Below are positions 57,903 to 64,000 of a stretch of DNA of 64,000 nt, piece by piece (position 1 is the first letter of the stretch; each line of letters begins with the position of its first letter). The position numbers were made by a program, and so were the translations under genes. The notes beneath the pieces are model-generated. The model saw only the letters and a list, made by a program, of their open reading frames with translations. It searched no databases and was not told where the DNA came from. Location: the NCBI RefSeq assembly GCF_014836545.1, contig NZ_JACSQS010000001.1, forward strand, positions 300,928 through 364,927. The letters run 5' to 3'. This DNA comes from Stenotrophomonas lacuserhaii (GTDB taxonomy: Bacteria; Pseudomonadota; Gammaproteobacteria; Xanthomonadales; Xanthomonadaceae).

Positions 57903-57935
57903 TCGTTGCAACGAATGCGCGCGATCGTGATCGCG
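57903..57935. promoter_or_regulatory. Two adjacent palindromes between DUF350 and glgX
   Basis: TCGTTGCAACGA (57903-57914) is a perfect 12-base palindrome, and CGCGATC-GT-GATCGCG (57920-57935) is a perfect 7-bp dyad five bases further on. They lie in the 200-base divergent intergenic region, 125-155 bases ahead of glgX. No regulator is recognised. Confidence 0.4.
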
Positions 57936-58058
57936 GACGCAGCGTGCGCGCAGGGCGTCGATGCGCTGCCTGCCTGCCCATGACATCGCCTGCACGGGCC
58001 GCAGCAGACTCTTGCGCGTCCCAGGCCGCACTTCCGCCGCCTGCCCAGCGAGCAGACC

Positions 58059-60188
58059 ATGCGCGATACCGTACACGCCCGTTATGCCACCCCCTCGCGC
58101 GTCCGTGAAGGCCGACCGTTCCCCCAGGGCGCCACCTTCGACGGCAATGGCACCAACTTCGCGCTGTTCAGCGCGCACGCCACCCGGGTCGATCTGTGCC
58201 TGTTCGACGACGCCGGCAACGAAGAACGGATCGAGCTCCCCGAATACACCAACGAGGTCTGGCACGGCTACCTGCCGGACGTCAAGCCGGGCCAGCGTTA
58301 CGGCTATCGCGTGCATGGCCCGTACGCGCCTGCCGAAGGCCATCGATTCAACCACCACAAGCTGCTGCTTGATCCGTATGCGCGGGAGATCGAAGGCGAC
58401 CTCACCTGGAGCGATGAGCTGTATGGCTACACCATCGGTCACCCCGATGCGGATCTCAGTTTCGACGAGCGCGACAGTGCGCCGTTCATGCCCAAGGCCG
58501 TGGTGGTGCACGACGACTATGACTGGGAAGATGACCAGCGCCTGTTGACTGCCTGGAACCAGACCCTGGTCTACGAAACGCATGTGCGCGGCTACACGAT
58601 GCGCCATCCCGAGGTCGCCGAAGCAGCGCGGGGCACCTGTGCCGGCCTGGCACACGAGGCGGTGCTGGATTACATCAAGGGGCTGGGGGTCACCGCGGTG
58701 GAACTGCTGCCGGTACAGGCCTACCTGGATGACAGCCACCTGCTGGAGAAAGGCCTGCGCAATTACTGGGGCTACAACACGCTGGCCTTCTTCGCGCTGA
58801 AGAGCCGCTACCTGGCCAGCGGACACCGCGACGAGTTCCGTGACATGGTCAAGGCGATGCACCGCAAGGGCCTGGAAGTGGTACTGGACGTGGTGTACAA
58901 CCACACCGCCGAAGGCAACCAGCTGGGTCCGACGCTGTCCTTCAAGGGCATCGACAACGCAACCTACTACCGGCTTGCCGACGACAAGCGCTATTACATC
59001 AACGACACCGGCACCGGCAACACGTTCAACCTGAGCAACATGCAGGCGATGCGGTTCGTCACCGATTCGCTGCGCTACTGGGCACAGGACATGCACGTTG
59101 ATGGCTTCCGCTTCGACCTGGCGACCATCCTGGGCCGGGAACCGAGTGGGTTCGACCAGCGCGGCGGGTTCCTGGACGCCTGCGGGCAGGATCCGCTGCT
59201 GTCGCAGGTCAAGCTGATCGCCGAACCGTGGGATTGCGGGCCGGGCGGTTACCAGGTCGGGCGTTTCCCGCCGGGGTGGGCAGAATGGAACGACAAATTC
59301 CGCGACAACGCGCGAAGCTTCTGGAAGGGTGACGAGGGCATGCTGGCCGAGTTCGCCACGCGCTTCACCGGATCGGCGGACCTGTTCGATCGCCGTGGTC
59401 GTCGCCCGTGGTCATCGGTCAACTTCATCACCGCCCACGATGGCTTCACCCTGCATGACCTGGTCAGCTACAACGAAAAGCACAACAGTGCCAATGGCGA
59501 AGGCAACCAGGACGGGTCCAACCATGATGGTTCATGCAATCACGGCGCTGAAGGCGAGACCGATGACGCGGCGATCAACGCACTGCGCGAGCGGCAGATG
59601 AAGAACCTGCTGGCCACGCTGCTGCTGGCGCAGGGCACGCCGATGCTGCTGGCCGGCGATGAACGTGCGCAGACCCAGGGCGGCAACAACAATACGTATT
59701 GCCAGGACAACGAAACCGCATGGATCGACTGGCAGCGGGACCCGAGCGAAGGACGGCTGGCGGAGTTCGTGCGCGAACTGACGGCACTGCGCCGCCGCTA
59801 CCCGATCCTGACCCGTGGCCGCTACCTCAACGGGCGCTACAGCGAAGAAGCCGGGGTCAAGGACCTGACCTGGCTCAATCCGAGCGGGGCGGAGATGCAG
59901 GAGCCTGACTGGAGCGATGCCGGCGCGCGATCGGTGGGCCTGGTGCTGGAGGGCAAGGCGCAGCATTCCGGGGTGCGCGAGCATGCCAACGATGCCACCT
60001 TGTTGATCCTCATCAACGCATGGCACGAAGGGGTGTCCTTCAAGCTGCCCGATGACGCGCAGACGCCGCTGCACTGGAAGCTGATGGCGTCCACCGATGA
60101 AGCGCTGGATCGCGAGTCGGTGCCCAAGGGCTCAACCGAATTCCTTGCCCCGCCGCGCAGCGTCACCGTGTTCGAATGCCGTAGTTGA
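58059..60188 (+). CDS. glgX: Glycogen debranching enzyme GlgX (second copy)
   Basis: This 709-residue isoamylase-type enzyme is close to the copy at 30926 along its whole length. It has the CBM48 start REGRPFPQGATFDGNGTNFA, VVLDVVYNHTAEGNQ, HVDGFRFDLATILGR (nucleophile Asp), LIAEPWDCGPGGYQVG (acid Glu) and FITAHDGFTLHDLVSY. Differences cluster in the C-terminal domain (WHEGVSFKLPDDAQTPLHWK). It stands alone with its own promoter region, so it is likely regulated apart from the glg/tre operon. Confidence 0.94.
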   Translation: MRDTVHARYATPSRVREGRPFPQGATFDGNGTNFALFSAHATRVDLCLFDDAGNEERIELPEYTNEVWHGYLPDVKPGQRYGYRVHGPYAPAEGHRFNHHKLLLDPYAREIEGDLTWSDELYGYTIGHPDADLSFDERDSAPFMPKAVVVHDDYDWEDDQRLLTAWNQTLVYETHVRGYTMRHPEVAEAARGTCAGLAHEAVLDYIKGLGVTAVELLPVQAYLDDSHLLEKGLRNYWGYNTLAFFALKSRYLASGHRDEFRDMVKAMHRKGLEVVLDVVYNHTAEGNQLGPTLSFKGIDNATYYRLADDKRYYINDTGTGNTFNLSNMQAMRFVTDSLRYWAQDMHVDGFRFDLATILGREPSGFDQRGGFLDACGQDPLLSQVKLIAEPWDCGPGGYQVGRFPPGWAEWNDKFRDNARSFWKGDEGMLAEFATRFTGSADLFDRRGRRPWSSVNFITAHDGFTLHDLVSYNEKHNSANGEGNQDGSNHDGSCNHGAEGETDDAAINALRERQMKNLLATLLLAQGTPMLLAGDERAQTQGGNNNTYCQDNETAWIDWQRDPSEGRLAEFVRELTALRRRYPILTRGRYLNGRYSEEAGVKDLTWLNPSGAEMQEPDWSDAGARSVGLVLEGKAQHSGVREHANDATLLILINAWHEGVSFKLPDDAQTPLHWKLMASTDEALDRESVPKGSTEFLAPPRSVTVFECRS

Positions 60189-60200
60189 CGGCAGGACGGG

Positions 60201-60225
60201 CAAGGGGGCGTACAACGCCCCCTTG
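60201..60225. terminator. Bidirectional hairpin after the second glgX
   Basis: CAAGGGGGCG (60201-60210) pairs perfectly with CGCCCCCTTG (60216-60225) around TACAA. It lies between the convergent ends of glgX (60188) and the DUF378 gene (60238). A 10-bp GC-rich stem in this place is a good terminator despite weak T-runs. Confidence 0.7.
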
Positions 60226-60237
60226 CCGCAGGGGCGA

Positions 60238-60447
60238 TCACACCAGCTGCGCGGTGGGCTTGTGCGTGGCCAGCCAGATCGCCTGCCACAGTCCGGAAAG
60301 CCCGATCAACGCGTAGACCGCACGCGGCCACGGACTGTCGATACCGCAGGCGAGCCCGATCAGGTCGATCTGGAACTGGCCCTGCAGGCCCAGGCAGATG
60401 GCACCGAACAGCACCATGATCATCGTCGCGATGTTGAACGCTCGCAC
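60238..60447 (-). CDS. DUF378 small membrane protein
   Basis: This 69-residue protein has two membrane helices and the DUF378 pattern (AFNIATMIMVLFGAICLGLQG, PRAVYALIGLSGLWQAIWL). The function is unknown. The GTG at 60447 was chosen because AGGGG lies seven bases upstream and the length then matches the family. A GTG at 60525 would add 26 basic residues without a well-placed ribosome binding site. Confidence 0.7.
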   Translation of the reverse strand: MRAFNIATMIMVLFGAICLGLQGQFQIDLIGLACGIDSPWPRAVYALIGLSGLWQAIWLATHKPTAQLV

Positions 60448-60609
60448 TGCATTGCCCCTGGTTGACTCGTTGGTATCGGCATGGTGGCGCGCGTTCCGTG
60501 CGAGCACCGTGATCGCGCGCTTCACGCCCCCTCAACCCGGGCCTGCACCCGCACTGCACGCCGGGCTGCCTATGCTCTGTCCATCCCTTCGTCCTGGCAG
60601 ACACTCCGC

Positions 60610-60942
60610 ATGGTCCCCACTTCCTATTGGCGCAAGAGCTGGGGCACCTTCGTGCGACCCAATACCGGGTCGTTCGATATCCGTGATGTCTCCTGCCTGC
60701 AGGAGCCGACCTCGCTGCGGATCGTCCACCTGTACCGCATCGATGCCTGCTGCCAGCGCTGCGACCGCGCTTTCTCGGCACGCGACGGCCATGGCATGTC
60801 GACGGTCACCGGTGCGCGCGTGCTGACCTGCCCGGGATGCTCGGCAAGCCAGGCGGTATCCAACCGTGAGCTGGCGCGATTCTCCGCCTCCCACGCGGGC
60901 ACCGCAATGGCAGCGCCAGGGCCGATTGCCGAAGTCGCTTGA
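60610..60942 (+). CDS. Unrecognised protein with two CxxC pairs (zinc-ribbon-like)
   Basis: This 110-residue soluble protein was not recognised. The N-terminal half is hydrophilic (VPTSYWRKSWGTFVRPNTGS). Two cysteine pairs, DACCQRCDRAF and LTCPGCSAS, lie about 30 residues apart and suggest a zinc ribbon or rubredoxin-like knuckle. The last 25 residues are rich in Ala, Ser and Pro. It is upstream of, and co-directional with, a receiver gene. The frame is open further upstream, but the ATG at 60610 gives the first coherent start. A nucleic-acid or protein-binding role is only a guess. Confidence 0.55.
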   Translation: MVPTSYWRKSWGTFVRPNTGSFDIRDVSCLQEPTSLRIVHLYRIDACCQRCDRAFSARDGHGMSTVTGARVLTCPGCSASQAVSNRELARFSASHAGTAMAAPGPIAEVA

Positions 60943-60998
60943 GCGCGCCACCGTGAAGAATTCCTTGCGCGTCCATCACACCGCCGCACAGAGGGCTG

Positions 60999-61427
60999 AT
61001 GGACACTGTGCGCATGAGATGTGTTGCCGATGCCATGAACCGCCCCGACACCCGCACCCGCACCGAGAACGGCGCAGCACCCAGGATCCTGGTGGTCGAA
61101 GACGAGCTTGAGCTGTCCACGCTGCTGCAGACCATCCTGGTGGGGGAGGGATACCAGGTCGAGCAGGCCTATTCCTTGTCAGATGCGCTGCATTCGCTCG
61201 ACGAAGAAGCGTTTGATGCGGCTGTACTCGATGTCGAGCTTCGCGACGGGCTGGTGTTCTCCGTCGCCGATCGCTTGAAGGCGCGCGGAATTCCGTTCTT
61301 CTTCCTGTCCGCGGTTTACCGCGGGGTAGTGCCGGTGGCGCACCGTGACGTGCCGTTCCTGGGCAAGCCTTATGAACTGGACGAACTGAAGGGTTACCTC
61401 GCTGAGAGTCTGCGAAGCGCTTCATGA
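60999..61427 (+). CDS. Single-domain response regulator
   Basis: This 142-residue stand-alone receiver has ILVVEDELELSTLL, the phospho-acceptor Asp78 (AAVLDVELRDG), FFFLSAVYRG and the lysine in FLGKPYELDEL. Its helical pattern is like that of the receiver at 33195, the type found with HWE kinases, but no kinase is adjacent. ATG 60999 follows GAGGG closely; ATG 61035 is an alternative that still keeps the whole domain. Confidence 0.86.
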   Translation: MDTVRMRCVADAMNRPDTRTRTENGAAPRILVVEDELELSTLLQTILVGEGYQVEQAYSLSDALHSLDEEAFDAAVLDVELRDGLVFSVADRLKARGIPFFFLSAVYRGVVPVAHRDVPFLGKPYELDELKGYLAESLRSAS

Positions 61428-61537
61428 GTTACCAGGCAGTGGGAGAAGCGTGGGCAGCCGTGCGGCGTCACACGCTCTAGCAGGCGGCGATGGCAACCTG
61501 TCGGCCGTCTTTCACCGTCTCCCAGGAGCACACAGCC

Positions 61538-61954
61538 ATGGCGTCCAGCCCCTTCCTTCATCCCGTGCGGGCGATACATCCCGTGCATGCCGCCGTGCTC
61601 GGTGGCGTGCTTCCGCTTTTCCTCGGAACGCTGCTGGCGGACTACGCCTACTGGAGCAGTCATGAGATCCAGTGGAGCAATTTTGCTGCGTGGCTGCTGA
61701 TCGGCGCCATGGTGATGACCACGCTCGCCCTGCTGTGCGGCGTTGTCGGCCTGGCCCGGCATCGTCACGGACTGGCTTACGTGGTGGTGCTGGCGGTGAC
61801 CTGGGTACTGGGTTTCTTCAATTCGCTGCACCATGCGCGTGACGCCTGGGCGGTGATGCCGGCCGGCCTGGTGATGTCGCTGGTAGGTACGCTGTTGGCG
61901 CTGGTGGCGACCTGGATCGGCCTGTCCACCCTGCGCGCGGGAGGTGTCCGATGA
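61538..61954 (+). CDS. DUF2231-like four-helix membrane protein
   Basis: This 138-residue inner-membrane protein starts with IHPVHAAVLGGVLPLFLGTLLADYAYW, the HP...D pattern of DUF2231. Four hydrophobic segments are visible. AGGAG lies nine bases before ATG 61538. Its stop overlaps the start of the sugar dehydrogenase gene (ATGA), and DUF2231 proteins often accompany such periplasmic dehydrogenases, so a role in electron transfer or anchoring is possible but unproven. Confidence 0.78.
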   Translation: MASSPFLHPVRAIHPVHAAVLGGVLPLFLGTLLADYAYWSSHEIQWSNFAAWLLIGAMVMTTLALLCGVVGLARHRHGLAYVVVLAVTWVLGFFNSLHHARDAWAVMPAGLVMSLVGTLLALVATWIGLSTLRAGGVR

Positions 61955-63300
61955 GCCGCCAAGTGATCACGATTCTCTCGGTCTCGGTGCTGGCTGCCGC
62001 GCTCGCCGCCTGCAGCAACAAGGCCCCGCAGGTGGACCAGTACGGTGCCACCCCGGAGATGCCCGCGCCCAAGCGCGACCTGATGCCGGACATGACCATC
62101 GCCAAGCCGACCGCGTGGGGCGACAGCGTCCCGACCGTGCCGGCCGGTTACCGTATTTCGGCCATCGCCAGCGATCTGGGCATTCCGCGCCAGACCCTGG
62201 TGCTGCCCAACGGTGACATCCTGGTGGCGGAAGGGCGGGGCGGCAACGCACCGAAGCTGAAGCCGAAGGATGTCATCGCCGGCAAGATCAAGGCCAAGGG
62301 CAACACGGCGGTGAAGAGTGGCAACCGTCTGACGCTGCTGCGCGATGCCGATGGGGACGGTGTGTATGAAATGAAGACCGTCTTCGCCGACAAGCTCAAT
62401 GCCCCGTATGGCCTGGCGATGATCGGCAACGTGCTGTACGTCGCCAACCAGGATGCGCTGGTACGGTTCGACTATGTCGAAGGGCAGACCCGCGCCAGTG
62501 CGGCGCCGGTGACGGTCACCGCGCTGCCTTCGGCGATCAACCACCACTGGACCAAGTCACTGACCGCGAGCGCCGATGGCCGCCATCTGTACGTGGGCAT
62601 CGGCTCCAACAGCAACATCACCGAACGCGGCATGGCCGCCGAAGTGGACCGCGCGGTGGTGTGGCAGATCGACGCTGCGACCGGCGCCCACAAGACCTTC
62701 GCCACCGGCCTGCGCAATCCCACCGCGCTGGCGATCCAGCCGGGTACAGGCGCGCTGTGGGCGGTCGTCAACGAACGCGATGAGATCGGGCCGAATCTGG
62801 TGCCGGACTACCTGACCTCGGTGAAAGAAGGCGCGTTCTACGGCTGGCCGTACAGCTATTGGGGCAAGAACGTGGATGATCGTGTGATGCCGCAGGATCC
62901 GGCGAAAGTGGCCAGTGCCATCGCGCCGGATTACGCGTTGGGCTCGCACGTGGCTGCGCTGGGCGTCTCGTTCTCCGGCCCGACCATGGGCGCCAAATTC
63001 GCCGATGGCGTGTTCGTCGGCGAGCACGGCAGCTGGAACCGCAATCCGCCCGTGGGCTACAAGGTGGTCTTCGTGCCGTTCCGTGACGGCCGCCCGGCCG
63101 GTGAACCGATCGACTTCGTCTCCGGCTTCCACGGCGAAGATGGGCTGACCCGTGGCCGCCCGGTGGGCGTGACCGTGGATCCCCGCGGTGCGTTGATCGT
63201 TGCCGATGACCTGGCCAACACGATCTGGCGGGTGACGCCGGATACGGTTGCTGCCCCGGCTGCACCGGCGGCGTCACCGCCGGCACCGGTCACCCCGTAA
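61951..63300 (+). CDS. PQQ-type sugar (sorbosone-like) dehydrogenase lipoprotein
   Basis: This 449-residue exported lipoprotein has the lipobox Leu18-Ala-Ala-Cys21. The mature part has the six-bladed beta-propeller pattern of soluble aldose/L-sorbosone dehydrogenases: LNAPYGLAMIGNVLYVANQD, NHHWTKSLTASADGRHLYVG, ATGLRNPTALAIQPGTG, VVNERDEIG and GVTVDPRGALIVADDLAN. Such enzymes oxidise sugars with pyrroloquinoline quinone. No PQQ synthesis genes are visible here. The C-terminus is Ala/Pro-rich. Confidence 0.87.
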   Translation: MSRQVITILSVSVLAAALAACSNKAPQVDQYGATPEMPAPKRDLMPDMTIAKPTAWGDSVPTVPAGYRISAIASDLGIPRQTLVLPNGDILVAEGRGGNAPKLKPKDVIAGKIKAKGNTAVKSGNRLTLLRDADGDGVYEMKTVFADKLNAPYGLAMIGNVLYVANQDALVRFDYVEGQTRASAAPVTVTALPSAINHHWTKSLTASADGRHLYVGIGSNSNITERGMAAEVDRAVVWQIDAATGAHKTFATGLRNPTALAIQPGTGALWAVVNERDEIGPNLVPDYLTSVKEGAFYGWPYSYWGKNVDDRVMPQDPAKVASAIAPDYALGSHVAALGVSFSGPTMGAKFADGVFVGEHGSWNRNPPVGYKVVFVPFRDGRPAGEPIDFVSGFHGEDGLTRGRPVGVTVDPRGALIVADDLANTIWRVTPDTVAAPAAPAASPPAPVTP

Positions 63301-63308
63301 GCCAGCTA

Positions 63309-63339
63309 CGTCCGTGCCGGGTGATCCCCGGCGCGGACG
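63309..63339. terminator. Bidirectional hairpin at the convergent 3' ends
   Basis: CGTCCGTGCCGGG (63309-63321) pairs with 63327-63339 through 13 pairs including one G-T, around a five-base loop. It lies between the sugar dehydrogenase stop (63300) and the end of the leftward kinase gene (63344). Confidence 0.65.
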
Positions 63340-63343
63340 GCGC

Positions 63344-64000
63344 TCAACCCAGCGCCGCGCGTACGCGCGTGGCCAGCTCGTCCACGCTGAACGGTTTGCC
63401 GATCAGCTGCACGCTGGGATCCAGCACGCCGTCCTGAACGAGCGCGTTCCGGCTGTAGCCGGTCGCGAAGAGCACTTTCAGCTCCGGTCGGCGCCTGAGT
63501 GCCTCGTCGGCCAGTTCGCGGCCGTTGACTTCCGGCATCACCACATCGGTGAACAACAGTGCGATCGCCGGGTGCGCATCGAGCAGCTTGAGCGCGGCGG
63601 CGGCGCCGTCCGCGGCCAGCACCGGATAGCCCAGTTCGGTCAGCGCGTCGATGGAGAACTGGCGCACGCCCGGCTCATCTTCCACCACCAGCACCAGCTC
63701 CTGCCCCCCGGACGACGCCACCGGGGCATCCTCCGCAGTGGCGGGCGGCGCATCGAGCACCGCCATCAGGCGCGGCAGGTAGAGCATCACGGTGGTGCCC
63801 TGGCCGACGCGCGAATCGATGCGCACGTGGCCGCAGGACTGCTTGACGAAGCCGTACACCTGGGAAAGCCCCAGTCCGGTCCCCTGACCGACCTTCTTGG
63901 TCGTGAAGAACGGCTCGAAGGCCTTGGCCATCACCTCTGGTGGCATGCCGCTGCCGTTGTCGGCGACGGAGATCAGCACGTAGTCGCCGACGGGGACGCC
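63344..64000 (-). CDS. Hybrid histidine kinase, C-terminal part (HATPase-REC), cut by window edge
   Basis: The frame runs off the right edge, so only the last 218 residues are seen. They hold the end of a HATPase domain (VADNGSGMPPEVMAKAFEPF, GQGTGLGLSQVYGFVKQSCG) and a complete receiver with LVVEDEPGVRQF, the phospho-acceptor Asp in LLFTDVVMPEVNGRELA and the lysine in LIGKPFSVDELA. It resembles the C-terminal halves of the two other PAS hybrid kinases in the window. The N-terminal sensor and HisKA domain lie outside. Confidence 0.88.
   Translation of the reverse strand, partial: GVPVGDYVLISVADNGSGMPPEVMAKAFEPFFTTKKVGQGTGLGLSQVYGFVKQSCGHVRIDSRVGQGTTVMLYLPRLMAVLDAPPATAEDAPVASSGGQELVLVVEDEPGVRQFSIDALTELGYPVLAADGAAAALKLLDAHPAIALLFTDVVMPEVNGRELADEALRRRPELKVLFATGYSRNALVQDGVLDPSVQLIGKPFSVDELATRVRAALG

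Overview
The window is a dense, high-GC bacterial chromosome segment with almost no non-coding DNA. The gene families, gene orders and especially the SMAG-type repeats (GTAGcGCCGACC hairpins at 39795-39869 and 52092-52133) point to the Xanthomonadaceae, most likely Stenotrophomonas or a close relative. This assignment is inferred from recognised families, not from a database search. No tRNA, rRNA, CRISPR array, prophage or insertion sequence was seen.

Left part. Positions 2-3370 (+) hold the end of a signalling operon: a SpoIIE/PP2C phosphatase cut by the window edge, a soluble histidine kinase and a hybrid kinase. Positions 3386-11596 (-) are a complete malonate decarboxylase operon in the order mdcA-C-D-E-G-B-H, then the MatC-type carrier and a GntR regulator. 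A twin GTAATTAC palindrome lies in front of mdcA. After a DUF3817 gene and an MFS/DeoR pair with three phased CGTGCA repeats, 14323-20459 (+) carries a tightly overlapping molybdenum cofactor and molybdate uptake operon: moaA, a moaC-moaB fusion, moeA, moaD, moaE, modABC.

Centre. Positions 20854-33031 (+) are a storage-glucan operon: glgA, glgB, treZ, malQ, treY, a DUF2934 gene and glgX. It makes and branches glycogen, debranches it and converts it to trehalose by the TreY/TreZ route. A lone receiver and an HWE-family hybrid kinase follow. Next come a YjjG-like nucleotidase, a host-attachment-family protein with a thioredoxin, and a secreted GH92 mannosidase. Positions 40061-45454 (-) encode a periplasmic PaoABC-type molybdo-flavoprotein aldehyde oxidoreductase with its XdhC/PaoD-type insertion factor and a MocA-type cytidylyltransferase. 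These are consumers of the cofactor made by the moa/mod operon.

Right part. Positions 45608-51992 (-) form a red/far-red light operon: bphO (biliverdin synthesis), bphP (phytochrome kinase), an Rcp-type receiver, a large hybrid kinase and an M23 peptidase, mostly with overlapping start and stop codons. A YqaA-type membrane protein and xthA follow. A UdgX plus radical-SAM DNA-repair pair has a good match to the Xanthomonadales LexA box (TTAG-N6-TACTA) upstream. The remainder contains a PI-PLC-like secreted protein, a DUF350 protein, a second glgX, a DUF378 protein, an unrecognised two-CxxC protein, a receiver, a DUF2231 protein with a PQQ-type sugar dehydrogenase lipoprotein, and the end of another hybrid kinase cut by the right edge.

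The most interesting leads are the predicted SOS control of the rSAM-UdgX pair (with a variant UdgX signature), the phytochrome operon that ends in a cell-wall peptidase, and several unassigned operator-like repeats.
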